Source: Bugulina stolonifera
Lineage: Eukaryota > Bryozoa > Gymnolaemata > Cheilostomatida > Bugulidae
Length of the DNA stretch: 64,000 nt
NCBI GenBank assembly: GCA_935421135.1
Contig: OW285188.1
Coordinates: 18,887,233 to 18,951,232 of the forward strand
Direction: 5' to 3'
This document shows, in pieces, positions 23,347 to 35,216 of the stretch. The position numbers and the translations under genes were made by a program. Every line of letters starts with the position of its first letter. Positions within the stretch are counted from its first letter, which is position 1. The notes under the pieces were generated by a model, which saw only the letters and a program-made list of their open reading frames with translations, did not search any database and was not told the DNA's origin.

Positions 23347-26300
23347 ATGGCTGAAGCTGGAGAGAAAGGTCCTGTAGAATGTGGGTTTTGTTTGAGAAGA
23401 GACGGAGATTTACAAAATCCTAAAGTATTGCCATGCTCTCATATTTATTGTTATGAGTGTTTACAAGGCTATCAGACTCTGTATGGTGTAGTTCAGTGTC
23501 CTGTATTGACTTGTAGGTAAGTAATATATGCTTATATTGACTAGGTCCTTCTCCATAGTAAGAGAACTAAGTTTTCACATACCAAAGCTCATCATCATCA
23601 GCCCTGATGAATCTACACACTGCTGAGGAAATTGTCTTCTTACTCTGGTTGTAATTTTAAATAAGTGAAACATTTTCTTGGCAATACTATTGGGTGCGCA
23701 TTAAAATGTATTAAAACACACTGAACTCTCTAATGGGTTGAATATCATGACCTACGGTCAAAGTTCAATACGACTCTGGCAAAAGGATTGTTCGATGTCG
23801 CTTGTTTAACGTATTCTTTGCTGATGTTTCACTACTCCTTTGACCTCTATTTACTGCCAACACCGTAGCAGACAGCTGTTATTTAGCTCAATGTCAATAA
23901 TGTACAATGTGGTATTTAACTTTTTAATTAGTTTGGATAATTTGTACATTATTTTATAGGGAGATATACGATGTGGAAGTAGAGACTCTACCGTCAGCTA
24001 ATATACAGGGAGATAATTCCATCCTCTGTAGTATTTGTGTCAAGAAAGGAACCAATGAGAATGCAGTTGTTTTCTGTACTTCATGTTCAAAGAGTATCTG
24101 CTATAAACATCAGCAGGTATGCGTTGTCCATCTACATTGTATCATGTACGGTGTAAACCTCAACAGAAACGATATGATCATTGTATTCACTCTATGCAGG
24201 CATATTATATTGGATGCCAAGTAAGCCACAAGTTAGCCAACCCTGATGGTATTATTTAGCTCACTTTTTCACTGCTAAAGTTGAATATTGCACACAATTT
24301 CCACTGAGTTTATACTGCATTCCTCTTCCTCTGTGTTCTGCTGTGTACTCTTCCAGTAATTGAGCACTTGTGTATTTCAGATGCACTCAGAATTTCATGA
24401 AGACCATCAGATAGTAACAATAGATGAGTACAAGAAATATCAGTTCAAATTAGAGAAGAGAACATGTTCTGTACATAAGGGAGAAGTGTATAGTATAGGA
24501 TGTACAGTCTGTTTCACCGCATGTTGTAACGAATGTTTGTCTGACGATAACACATGTACCGATGGTGAGTCAACTTTATTCTATTCTAATAATGTATTGT
24601 AGTTGATTTACAATTATTCGTCTGCTGGACTTGAACCAAAACTATTTTGAATAAAGCTTATATTTGAATTATCCTGTTTATGTTGGTAATTATTTCGCAA
24701 GACAAGTAAGTAGACTAGTAAGTTCTCCTCTTTTGTTTACATTTGTTTCCGGAAGAGGAAATGATCAAGCAGGATACAGTCAAACCGAAAGTGGGCAAAC
24801 CGAAAGTAATCAGGAAACGCCGCAAAAGGGCTCTTGGTAATGGTCAGTTTGAACGGCCGCTCGTTTTCAGAAATTCATTATTCCCCTTCTCGCGTGCAAA
24901 GAAACGACGCCAGCGTCGTGACAGAACGCGACCAGAAATTAAATCAAATTAATATATTATTTTATTTATTTATTTTCCCTTCACGCGTCTAGTTTCCGAA
25001 GACGCCTAATGTATCCCGTTTATAGCATTCCAAACTGTGGATTAATGTAGTTTTCTCCACTTGTCAGGTTCATCACATAAACCAAGACCTCTAGGTAAAT
25101 TGGTTAGTGAATTAATGAAGGCGATAAATGAGATGAAAGTAGAGGTCATGGATAAAGAAGATAAACTATCATCTCTCTTTAAACAAACATCTTCAATCAT
25201 ATCAGATTATGATACTGAGACAGAAAAACTGATAGAAACATTACACAAGACACGTGATGAGCAGGTAATTCTCACTACATAGTTGTATTGTTATATAGTA
25301 TGTATATATATAGTATACCTTACGCTCGAAATTGGTAGCAATACCAATTTCTTGAGCACTTTACCTGGGAGATACACTGAACTGGTGGCATTACGCAATT
25401 CTCGCTGTCTCTGGCAGCTTGAGAACCTTGGTTCAGTGGATTTCACACCTTTTAAATACGCTTTGCTGTAAATTTACAGTATTGCTAAGGTGTTCTCCCA
25501 GGCATATCTCTGAGCTGCACTGATGAGGTGTTAAACACCGAAACAGTACACTGTATGCAGATTGAGTATTACGCTCGAAATTGGTAGCAATACCAATTTC
25601 TTGAGCACTTTACCTGGGAGATACACTGAACTGGTGGCATTACGCAATTCTCGCTGTCTCTGGCAGCTTGAGAACCTTGGTTCAGTGGATTTCACACCTT
25701 TTAAATACGCTTTGCTGTAAATATATAGTATTGCTAAGGTGTTCTCCCAGGCATATCTCTGAGCTGCACTGATGAGGTGTTAAACACCGAAACAGTACAC
25801 TGTATGCAGATTGAGTATAGTATACCTTATGTATATATTCATATGTGTATCCATAGGTATGTAAATTGTAATTTGGATGTATACTCCAGCTGGAGACAAT
25901 CAAGCTGAAATATGATAAACTAGAAAGAGAACTAAAAGAGTTGAGAGAAAGAAACAGATGTGAGATAGAGAAGTTTCTGGAAGGAGAGGTTGGTGTGAAG
26001 ATGCTTGACTTGAACAGAAAGAGAATGAAGTTAGAAGCAAGACTGAGAAACTCTCACCAGGTTTGTATTAATTTGTAGAGAAAACTTGTTATTTATTGGT
26101 TGAGTTTATCCATCTGCAGTGCTTTGGTAATGATATGATGTTATATTATGTAAGCATGCTTATACATCTGCTTTATTTCATAAACACAGTCTATGTGGTA
26201 GATTTACTGTTGCAGGTGGACATAGTAACAGGTTATAGGGATACAAGGAATGAAGTACAAGCCTTGATATCCGAAGAAATACCTGAATTCGGACTAACAG

Positions 26301-28316
26301 ACATTGCAGGGTTGGAGGTTTGTGGTAGGTCTAGTTCTAGATGCCCTGTTTAGCTTCACAGAATAATATCATTCCTAATGGTGATAGTATCCTTGTTTTC
26401 TGGATTATAAATAGAATGCAGGACAAAAATCAGGCAAAATATGAAACCAAAATGTTTCACATCATTTTTATTGCTCCAGCTCACATTAATAACAGCTGTG
26501 GTTAACTGTGAGCTCACGCTGATATTTGGCATATAGCCAGCTCACATGACTGAGTAGCACTGACTGAATTATGTAAGTAATGCATGTAATTATGTTGTTA
26601 CCGTTCACATTACATTACATTACAACCTTATGTAGCGCAGTCAACCCCTTATAAGCCGATGTAAAACTTTATGGTGGCTACGTAGCTACTGGAACTGACT
26701 TAGTATGGTTGTTATGTTCACATAAATTCAAACTAACTGGGTTTGGCAAAATTTCATGCAGTGTGAACCAGCCTTAGACAGGGCGAGTAGAGTCATCTTG
26801 TAGCTGAGCTTAAACAGCACTGAGTCCGAACCATAGAAACCCCCTGTTTGGTATCAAGTCAGAGCCGCTGACGTGTTTTAGAGTCTATAATATTAGAATA
26901 TAGATTGGATCTATTGATCCAATGTCACAATTGGCAATTGAAACTAATCAATATATTTTGCAATATTTTTTTATATTGATATATTATATTTTATAGTTCC
27001 CTTTTGGTACAAATTCCTTATTATCCTGCGATGTATATACCATTATAGTATAATTTCATAGTTCTTTCTTTTATTTTTGTGTGTGTTGATTTTGTAGATG
27101 AAAACAGAGATGTTGAGGTGATAATAAAAACCTCCATAGGGAGTATCACCATAGGTGAAGGGCTGAAGGCCTCTACTGTACCAGAGTCCATCACTCTGAT
27201 GAAGTCTGTTGCACTGCCTGGTCTCATCCATTCAGTATGTCAGTATAAAGGTGTGACCTATGTTGCAATGGAGAACCAGAATATGGCCAAGATAGTGGAA
27301 GACTACCAGATAACCGAATCATTTCTTACCTTCAACCAATGCCCAAATGGTGTTGTAGTGTATGGAGATAGATTATACACTTTAGTGTATGGATCTCCTT
27401 ACGAGGTACATGTACATGATCTAACAGGACAACTCCTGTCTACCTGGGGGTCCACTGACTCTACCAAAGCGTTCAGTAAACTGGTCATTATAAAGAATAA
27501 GGTGATTATACCTGATAGGCAGAGCAAACGGCTGTGTGTGTACTCTCTTACTGGGGAGATAATAAAGACTATACCTTGCCATCTCATTTCATCTAATTGG
27601 GTGTCCATGAGTGCTGCCGGTGATGATGCTGTTATTGTGTCTGATCACTACACATCCCGTGTGTTCAAAGTGAACATTTCCACTGGAGAAGTTGTCTGGA
27701 CATCAACACATGCAATCAAACCTGAAAGTGTCGTCTGCTACAGAAACAGATATGTGTTTGTGGCTAAAAGAAGTACACAGACTATTATATCAATACTGGA
27801 CATAAATACAGGTGAGTTATAATTGTCTTATACTCAATTGTGCTATTCTAATGCTCCCATTAGTTCCCTTTGTGAAATTATCATTATACAAATATTCACT
27901 GGTAATACAATATTATATGGCTAGCATTTTGGTTGGTTTATTGATCACTAACAAGATGTTGTGGGATTAATTTTGAAGGCTAAAATGGCTGTGCCAGTTT
28001 GCTCTTGGTTTGCAGGTTTACATGTGGTACAAGACCCAGTAGTCAGTAGACATCAGCAGTATTCGAACCCTAGACCTTTTGATTTTGCCCCTCAGGGCAG
28101 GTGCTCTAGCCCACTGAGACACCTCCTACTCCTAGCATTAAATTGTACATTTATATTATATATTTAATATTTGTTCTATTTGCAGGAAAGTTTCTGTCTA
28201 AAATTTCAGATCCTACTATTAGAGAAAGAAGTCATGTATTTGATCTACATATAAGTGGTGACACTCTTATTGTACCCAGATATGGAAGCGAGGTACTCTA
28301 CTACAGGCTGTGTTAA
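23347..28316 (+). CDS. RING/B-box/coiled-coil/beta-propeller protein (copy 2, complete)
   Basis: Eight exons: 23347-23516, 23960-24116, 24381-24564, 25068-25264, 25890-26060, 26216-26324, 27098-27811 and 28186-28316 (TAA 28314-28316). All have GT-AG borders and the phases agree, giving 610 aa. RING finger: C12, C15, C30, H32, C35, C38, C51, C56; the last pair is spaced CPVLTC rather than the usual CPxC. B-box-like zinc sites: C80, C83, C96, C99, C104, H107, H111, H115; second: C138, H141, C150, C153, C158, C161. A charged coiled coil runs about 175-330 and a beta-propeller about 340-610. This is the TRIM-type plan, so an E3 ubiquitin ligase with the propeller binding the substrate is likely by family; the substrate is unknown. 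The start ATG follows GCA and opens directly into the RING. Paralogues lie at 7-1549, at 5491-9867 (broken), and as loose last exons at 29150 and 43002. Confidence 0.88.
25320..25817. repeat. Tandem duplication of 249 bp in an intron
   Basis: Two nearly identical units (25320-25568 and 25569-25817) begin TTACGCTCGAAATTGG and end CAGATTGAGTA, and differ at only a few bases. They lie in the intron between the two main coiled-coil exons of the propeller gene and contain no exon. Confidence 0.9.
26325..27097 (+). other. Intron before the propeller exon
   Basis: 773 bp, between donor GTAGGT and acceptor TTTGTAG. It contains a short ATTACATTAC run near 26610 but no recognised element or exon. Confidence 0.6.
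28010..28125 (-). mobile_element. tRNA-derived SINE
   Basis: On the minus strand the sequence reads like a tRNA: GTGTCTCAGTGGGCTAGAGC resembles an A box, and GGGTTCGAATACTGC contains the pol III B box GGTTCGA. It lies in the last intron of the complete propeller gene. There is no acceptor-stem pairing that would make it a working tRNA. Confidence 0.6.
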
Positions 28317-29149
28317 CATAGCTCACTGAACTAATCCACTACTCACTCACTATCCAACGTTACTTACACAGACAATCTACTGTATATACAACGAACATGT
28401 ATATGTATCAGTGTTTCTGAAGTTATCTACATGTATGCTTATCCACAGTTCTAACAATATACAAACAAATTTTGATGGCACAAACTGTAGCCTTCCTATG
28501 CAACCTTATCTTCTTTGTATTGTGTTATACTCACTTGTATGTAATGTTTACATGTTTATTATGTAAATAAGAATAATCAGCTGATTCCATCCTTATCTTT
28601 AACTTCTTATTAAAATTATACTGCAGATACTGACAAAGTAGTAACATATTAGATAGAGGCTGCTGTTTAAGTAAATGAGGTGGAAAGTTTGGTTGCTCTT
28701 GCTCATTGACACCTGGTTTGAACCTTTACCATTCTTGCATATTGAAGACTGATTTCAGACTTGTCTTTCTTATTCCCAGTAAGCTGTTTGGCAGTGTTCA
28801 TTATGGTAATGATACCTTCATGGACAGCATGTTCACCTTCCTGAAGTGCACTAGGATTAGGACTTGGTTGAAAAGGTATTTAGTGAATACATGGACATAA
28901 TTCAGTATTTACTAGTATTATATTCTATGGCTGTGATAGGAACCTGGTAAACAATCAACTACCAAAAATAGTACAGAATTACAGTGATGTGCCCCCCCAA
29001 CTAAAACTAAAATATTAACCCATTGCAATGGTAAAAGAATATGAATCTATATTATAATGGACTAAGGCAGTAGAGGTAAGAAATAAAGAGAATGGGCTGC
29101 AGGAGCAAGCAAAGCTACAAGTCTATAATTGTTCTATTATACAGATCAG
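28317..29149 (+). other. 3' flank of propeller copy 2
   Basis: Contains the probable 3' UTR. The first 250 bp resemble 43133-43430 downstream of the orphan exon (shared CTACTCACTCACTA and ATTTTGATGGCACAAACTGTA), showing that the flank was duplicated with the exon. Confidence 0.6.
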
Positions 29150-29266
29150 GTTCCTTTATGAGATCGCAGATCCTACTATTAGAGGGAATTTGATCTACAT
29201 CTAACAGGTGACACTCTTATTGTGCCCAGATATGAAAGGGAGGTGCTCTACTATATAAGGTGTTAA
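29150..29266 (+). pseudogene. Degenerate copy of the propeller last exon
   Basis: It matches the 131-nt terminal exon (GCAGATCCTACTATTAGAGG, GGTGACACTCTTATTGTGCC, CTCTACTA) but has a small internal deletion after the Arg-Gly-Asn codons that shifts the frame onto a TAA. The acceptor region is also altered. No upstream exons accompany it. Confidence 0.8.
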
Positions 29267-29949
29267 CATCAGCTGCTTAGCCTAACATAATTATTAGTGC
29301 TCCAAAATAACACTTGTATATCAATGTATTCTGGTGTATATCTTCTACTCTCCTCATGTCTACCACTAATAGATTAGTATGCTGCAAATTAAAAAATTGC
29401 ATGACTTCTATCTACACTGTTTCATAGTACCTTGTTTAATGTTTGCATGAAATTTATTTGATTATTTACCTTAGTACTATTATTTAACCTTGATGCCTAA
29501 TATTAGTTCTGCAAGACCCATAAAATTATGACATGTTTGAAGCAGCCTTGTGGTGTATATCAAATACTGGTTCAACTGATTTACATGTACATGTCCATGT
29601 AAATCAGGGTGCACTGTGCAGTAACATATTGGTTGAATGTAGAGTTAAACACCTACGGATGCAAGCATTGGAAAATTCTTTCATTTTAAAGGTGGCCAGA
29701 AAGTGCAAGTATATCTACTGAGTTTCACATGCCACCATTGCTAGTAGCTGCAATAAATTGGCCACTGGATTTGTTTTACTGATTTTTCTGGTGTACTGCA
29801 GAGCCCATGAATAATGTATCTTCTTATAGCCTGCGCTCTACTCTGATCCCTCTAACATGTATGCCTTGTGTGGGTATGTTTACTGTTGACTATCAAGACA
29901 AATATTGAAGCTACTTGACTTGTTGGTTTGGGAGAGAGTAAATGTTATC
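29267..29949. other. Non-coding stretch
   Basis: AT-rich sequence with a small inverted word at about 29578-29606 (TTACATGTACATG/CATGTAAAT). No gene recognised. Confidence 0.4.
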
Positions 29950-30587
29950 CTCAAGCGCTAGGCATCCCTACCAAGCATCTTGGAGGCTTTAGAGCACAAG
30001 CTACTCTCCTCCCAAACATAATAAAAAATTATGTTCTTTGAGTTTGGTAGCAGAAATAGGACATCTCCAGTTCAGATCAATCTGGCATTTGTTTGAAGAT
30101 CCCATATTTGTTTACATTTATGGGATTTTCCATTGTTTGTTTACATTATTATGGTTCTTACATTGTTTGTTTACATCTATGGGAATTTCCAGCTTATTGT
30201 TTAGAATTTGTGTAGTTCAGGTCTCAGCCTCACTCACTCTCTGCATTGCCAAATAGAGTACTCACTCTCTGCATTGCCAAATAGAGTGTTCTTTTACAAC
30301 TACATGTGTATAATCTGCTTTTATATATGAAGAATCCTTTAGAGAGGTCCTGCCAGTTCTTTTTTCTTGTACCATTTGAATTGGTGTCTTATGCTCCCTC
30401 AGAATCACATAAGCTTTGGTTGCCTAACTATTTATTTTAATCAATACAGCAATATTGATAAAGATTTATATGAATCTGGAATGAATGAAACACATAATCT
30501 GCAGTATATAATGTAATAGTATTTCATACTTCTGATTACATAATACACACACACAATCAAGCCAATCAAGTACATGTATATTCATAT
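29950..30587. repeat. Duplicated flank segment (partner of 3240-3497 and 4766-5143)
   Basis: Similar to the flank downstream of propeller copy 1 but without the hAT-like insertion. It ends at TATTCATATG, the left border of the 10-kb element. Confidence 0.7.
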
Positions 30588-30634
30588 GCAAAAGTCAATA
30601 ATGCACCCAATTTCTAAAGGCATTATTTCATGTA

Positions 30635-31045
30635 GTATGAGGTAGTAAATATTCATAAGAATATACAGTTCTACCATTGAATTTTATTTAGGTAGTATGT
30701 AGTATACTTTCTCCATTGAAATTTATTTAGGTAGTATAAGTATAGTATATAATATATACTATACTATATACTACCTAATATACTATATACTACTAATATA
30801 TACTATATATTAGTGTCTATATGCAGAAAGGTAGTCGGTAGTCAAAGATAGCGATAGTCAACCTGCTATCGGCTATCGGCTATGGCTATCTTTGACTACT
30901 GACTACCTTTCTGCATATAGATACTAATATATACTACACTATATACTACCTAAATAAATTTCAATGGAGAAAGTATACTACATACTACCTAAATAAATTT
31001 CAACGGTAGAACTGTATATTCTTAAGAATATTTACTACCTCATAC
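30635..31045. mobile_element. Palindromic TA-flanked insertion in the left arm
   Basis: The ends are GTATGAGGTAGTAAATATTC and inverse, with TA on both sides (30633-30634 and 31046-31047). The right arm lacks it, which gives the empty site. Almost the whole length folds back on itself, with a centre of CTATCGGCTATCGGCTATGG near 30865. It has no coding capacity. Confidence 0.85.
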
Positions 31046-31916
31046 TACATGAGTAGTAATATCAGTGCAGATCTGCACAGACATTTCCCCACGGATTCAG
31101 CCAATCACAGAGCCGTATTTCGGATTCTGCCCAATCAGGAGCCACCACCCTCCGTGACCTTCGTCAAGGACACCGGAACTAGCCAAAATTTCCCCACGAC
31201 CTTGCCAAGGTCGCGCTCCGGAACTGAGCGTTTCCTCCTCAAAAAATTTCCTAACCGCGAACGAAAAATCTCCAAAAATTTTCCTAACCGCGACCGAAAA
31301 ATCTCAAAAAATAATCCTAACCGCGAACGAAAAAAATCTCCAAAAAAAACTTACCTCGAATGAAACGTCCCCGTCTTCGATTCTCTTAAAACTCTCCAAC
31401 CTCTCCCTCGCGCCTCTTCTCTCCACGCCTCTCGCCTCTCGAATGATCGCCACCGACCCCGTCCCCCGCCTCTCCTATTCCAAGCCCCGCCCTCAAACCT
31501 CGGAATCTCCGCCCCGACCCTTTGACCAATCGACTGTGGACGAGGGGTGGGAGCCGGCCGCCAGCCGGGTCCCTCCCGCCCGGGACCCGTCGCGTTCTTC
31601 CCGACTATTTCCCCGGGGTTTTGAAATTCGTATCACCATGTTTTTGGGTTTCGATTAATAATACGTATATTTTATCGTATTCCTTAGAAAGTATATAATG
31701 ATAGAAAGTATGGAATAGAAAAAAAAATGGAAAGTATAGAGTAGAAAAAAGTACATAACTGAAACTATATAGAAAGCATAATATCGCATTCGCTAGAAAG
31801 TATAAATGCGTATATTTTGTTTGAAATTATAAATTTAAAACTATAAATATAGAAGCGAAAGGTGTATAAATAAGATAGTAATATATAAAAAAAATATGGA
31901 GAGTGCGCTGAGACCC

Positions 31917-32365
31917 TTACTCTGAGGTGAGCTCTCTTGTTTTCTGATCGTAGGCGTGAGCTTTACGTTTAAAACGATCTACTAGCTCACTTCTACAACC
32001 AGAAGCGATACACCTCAGAGCATGACTATGATAAAAATAAGCTTTAGCTCTATATAAATCTATTAGGCATTCTCGATTGAGATAGGTCTCAGGCAACTCT
32101 CCATTGTCTGACACGGATGTTGATGTAGTGCACGGAGAGGGTGGGGACTGTGCTGGTGGTGGTGGTGATGGAGAATGACATATAGGTGATTGGGGTGATG
32201 TGGTAGGTGAGGTGGATATGGAGGTTGGAGAGTCGTTATTACAATGCGCGTGTAAGCCGAATGGAGATGGTTTTACATAATGGGCAGAGCTTAGATGAAT
32301 CACATTCTTTTAGGTATTCTTTTAACTTTTCTTGATTTTCTTTTTTCATGAATATGTAGTATTTA
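31917..32365 (-). pseudogene. Internally deleted left copy of the arm gene
   Basis: Mirror copy of the end of the 490-aa gene at 37886-39771. It keeps the region starting at the MKKENQ frame and the last 120 or so codons, but loses about 830 bp between the CPLCK zinc-finger start and SPFGLHAHC. The join puts the two parts in different frames. The 128-codon open frame 32303-31917 therefore starts in a shifted frame but ends with the same C-terminus (KRKAHAYDQKTRELTSE). It has no promoter or first exons of its own on this side. Confidence 0.8.
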
Positions 32366-33022
32366 AGAGACTTCTTCTCTTTTGTTTTTATCTAGCTCAT
32401 TGATGGCTGGAGAGGGTAGTGCACACGGTGAGATGATGAAATGTGGACGGTGCAGCTGTTGAGGTGTGATTGGAGAGCATAATCGACGTAGCAAGCTCTC
32501 ATCTCCGATCTTTGCTATCAAATGGTATGGATTTTGACCATTTTTATCCGTCATGCCCACCATACTAGGATTGGTGTGAAAAGCAAGAGATGCCACATCT
32601 TTACTCCCCTCTTTAGCGGAAAGTAGCAGTGCGTGCAGCACCGTCCGCCCCTCTTTGTCACGCACGGCCACGCTATTGCCACTCTCAGCAACGAGTAAAG
32701 CGAAAGCGACAGCATTGTGATCACCATGGTTAAGATGCTGGAAGACCTTTGCACTCTTATTACTTCGATGATCCGATTTCCAAAAGTATCTACGCGAAAC
32801 GTAGAGTTCTTCTGTTGTCAGTGATCTGAACGCACTCCAATCATCCCAGCTCGTCCATCTATTCCTAGGAAACAAAGTCTGGATAAATGTCAATGACATA
32901 CCATACACGCGCACTCCGCGAGCACCACCATTGGACTGAAAGCTTCGTCGATGAAGTGGTGATACTAATGCATTTGTAAATACATTTATAAATGACATAA
33001 CCTCGCAAATACAATTGACCAA
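32363..33022 (-). CDS. Ankyrin-repeat-like protein of the 10-kb element
   Basis: A 219-codon frame. The middle reads as at least two ankyrin-like units: NAVAFALLVAESGNSVAVRD, then KEGRTVLHALLLSAKEG, and TDKNGQNPYHLIAKIGDESL, with the G-x-TxLHxA type signature in GRTVLHALL. The N-terminal part (WTSWDDWSAFRSL) is unknown. The last five codons and the stop lie in the inverted arm, so the arm border cuts the gene's end. Upstream (about 33010-33025) there is a TGATTGGTCA word (CCAAT-type) on the coding strand. It may be a separate gene or a further exon of a spliced gene. Function unknown; ankyrin repeats generally bind proteins. Confidence 0.6.
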   Translation of the reverse strand: MVNCICEVMSFINVFTNALVSPLHRRSFQSNGGARGVRVYGMSLTFIQTLFPRNRWTSWDDWSAFRSLTTEELYVSRRYFWKSDHRSNKSAKVFQHLNHGDHNAVAFALLVAESGNSVAVRDKEGRTVLHALLLSAKEGSKDVASLAFHTNPSMVGMTDKNGQNPYHLIAKIGDESLLRRLCSPITPQQLHRPHFIISPCALPSPAINELDKNKREEVS

Positions 33023-33064
33023 TCAGAGAGGAGGTCAACCGAGTTGAAAATGGAGCTGAAATAA

Positions 33065-33320
33065 TATCGCGAAATATAGCGAGTGTGAAAACGTTTATTG
33101 CACAGTTTTCAGGCTACAACTGGCAAACCCTCTGAATCTGAGGCAGAGACCTCTTACAAGTATATGGAAAATGACAGAGTTAGAAAAAGCGGGAGGGCTA
33201 GAATAATAGGGTGAAATGTAGTGAGTGTTAAACGTTTATTGCACAATTTTCAGGCTACAACTGTCAAACTCTCTGAATCTGAGGCGGAGGCCTTCTACAA
33301 GAATATAGAAAACAATAATA
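33065..33320. repeat. Direct duplication between the two left genes, with poly(A) signals
   Basis: Two similar units of about 110-120 bp share AACGTTTATTGCACA, TTTTCAGGCTACAACTG and CTCTGAATCTGAGGC. Each contains TTTATT (33094-33099 and 33235-33240), which reads AATAAA on the minus strand, so these are likely poly(A) signals for the 458-aa gene. Confidence 0.75.
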
Positions 33321-33422
33321 ATGTCAATGGAGCGCTACTTATCTACAAAATGCATGGGAAAAAATATCACCAATGAGTTGGTGAGGTGTCTAGTGAGTCA
33401 TGAGGAGAGGTGAGAGTACAAC

Positions 33423-34929
33423 TCAGCTCATAGTCTTGGTGAGTAGCTGCTCTTTGCCCACCCGATCCAAGACGCAACAGTCGTAATACTCACGACTTCC
33501 AGTCTTATTCTTCTTGACACCCTTGTATATTACAACGCCTGGGAGGTTACCCTCCAGCTGACTGATGTAGCGCTGAGGTAGAAATACCTCTCCATGAACC
33601 TCTTTACCGTCTACGATGGTTTCGAAGGTCGCCACACCACTAGTCACCATCTTTTTCATAGCCTCACCTCCCACACTGAAGTCGACTGCCAAGGTTCGAA
33701 TCGCCGTCACAACCAGGACACTCCCCTTGGGAAGAGTGGAGAGTGTCCTCACCCTGAAGTAGTCTTGCAACTCTTCTACACTCTTTTTTCTCAGATCGGC
33801 AGCCGTCTTCTTCATCGCCGCGTGGGTGGGAGTGCACACGAATTCTAGATGTTGGAAGGAGTGCTTACCATCAGCCCTTGCCTTCTCTCCCAAGTACACC
33901 ATAACTCTTGGCGAGAGGGAGTCGCCCTTGTTTGCCTTTCCATTATCATTGGTGACTCCACACTTTGGAGCGTGCCTTGAGGGGATATGCATCTTGGAGT
34001 GTACACGCTTGCCTTTACCATCCAAGTAACTGCACTTGACGAGCAAGGAGTCTCCGTAGACCGTGTCTACTCGCTCACCTCCACTCACTTCTAGCACAGT
34101 TCCCACGGGTAGTGAGCCAATCTTTGCCAAATCGTCGATGGCCATTCTTTTACCCTCCGGCATTTCTCTGTGTGAAAAAAAATAAAAGTAGAGTAAAGTC
34201 AATCGACAGCTAGGAGAAAGAATATCAAAGGATGAACACATCATCAACATTGTAGACTCGGGGAACAAAGTAGGTGAAAAGTGATTAGACAACTCACCTC
34301 AGATCGGCAGCCACAGTCCGTGCATTGCTCAGCTCGCCTCTACCCGCACTGCCATGTTTAATTCCAACCTTCTTACTCGATGTCCCGTCATTCTCTTTCT
34401 TTTTCTTGTCCACAACTTTCGCCGCCATGACAACACCATCTTCTTTGGACGAGAGTATAAGCGTGTCATCATCTTCCTCACCACTTTCCTCATTGATTGT
34501 AGTCGCTTTTCTTTTACGATGTCTAACAACACCTTCATCATCATCATCATCATCATCATCCTCAACACTATTCTTGATGGGGGTTGTTGGACGCTGCGCC
34601 TGCGAGTGCTCTCCTCGGTCTATAACACCGCGAGGCGCTGGAGAGCTTGTGGGTGGTGGACGCTGTAGCATTGATGATAACTCTCTTCTACCAGTCGTGG
34701 CTGGAATATCAAGCCTCCTTCGAAAGCGCTCCCGTCTCGCCATCTCCGTCCTCAACTCCTCAACTTCTCTGGGTCTATTCTGACTCTCCTCTTCGTACTC
34801 GATCACCTGCTCCAGCTCAGCGTCGGTTAAACCCATCAGCCCGTCTGTGTCACCGCTGCGAGGTGGTGGTGGCGGTGGTGGCGTCGATGAAAAGAAAAAG
34901 TTGTCCGAACTCATGTCTTGAGAACTCAT
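33423..34929 (-). CDS. 458-aa nuclear-type protein with a paired domain, 10-kb element
   Basis: Two exons, 34929-34298 and 34167-33423, with a 130-bp GT-AG intron whose phase rejoins TVAADL-R-EMPEGK; TGA at 33423-33425. An alternative upstream ATG at 35001 would add 24 residues of repeated LLLHS. The N-terminal half is low complexity: seven Pro, a Glu/Arg-rich helix, eight Asp, and basic patches RHRKRK and KKKKE that look like nuclear localisation signals. The C-terminal half holds two similar units: LPVGTVLEV..VYGDSLLVKCSY..MHIPSRH..VMVYLGEK (about 228-330) and LPKGSVLVVTAIRTL..EVFLPQRY..GVVIYKGVKK (about 345-450). I infer small beta-barrel (OB-like) domains, possibly nucleic-acid binding, but recognise no named family. 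It is transcribed leftwards from the G/C array. Confidence 0.75.
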
Positions 34930-35071
34930 GTTGAGTGAGTGTAGTAGAGGATTTGAGTGTAGTAGAAGATCTGAGTGTAGTAGAAGAATCTTCTGCTGCA
35001 AGAGTTGTAGTGAGTTGTTGTCACACTTACACTGGAGTGTGGATGCTGATGAAACTTAACAAATGCTTGCT

Positions 35072-35079
35072 CTTTTATA
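35072..35079 (-). promoter_or_regulatory. TATA box of the 458-aa gene
   Basis: TATAAAAG on the minus strand, about 140 bp before the ATG at 34929 and about 70 bp before the ATG at 35001. It sits between the gene and the G-rich array. Confidence 0.6.
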
Positions 35080-35216
35080 CAGAGTGGGTGTGTACTTGTG
35101 TATGTACACGCTTTGATTTTATTGGTCGAAACTGTTTTTGTACTTATTTTCTAGCTCTCATGCTGAATATGCATCACCATGGGGTGATTACCCACCTCAC
35201 CCCTAGTCTATGAGAA

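Larger units (their letters stand above)
30588..32385. repeat. Left inverted arm of the 10-kb element
   Basis: Reverse complement of 38475-40684, with very few substitutions by eye (for example one within about 100 bp near 31500-31600). It is interrupted by a 411-bp palindromic insertion at 30635-31045. Confidence 0.9.

Noticed and set aside
24743..24952. 69-codon basic open frame in an intron of the propeller gene
   Set aside because: Rich in Lys/Arg and somewhat GC-richer than its surroundings, but has no domain, promoter or paralogue support.
31049..31658. Open frames in the GC-rich outer arm on the plus strand
   Set aside because: Explained by GC-rich sequence and short TCGCGGTTAGGA-type repeats; not conserved in any recognisable way.
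34325..34783. Ser-rich 152-codon plus-strand open frame
   Set aside because: Antisense shadow of the Asp/Glu/Ser-coding first exon of the 458-aa gene.
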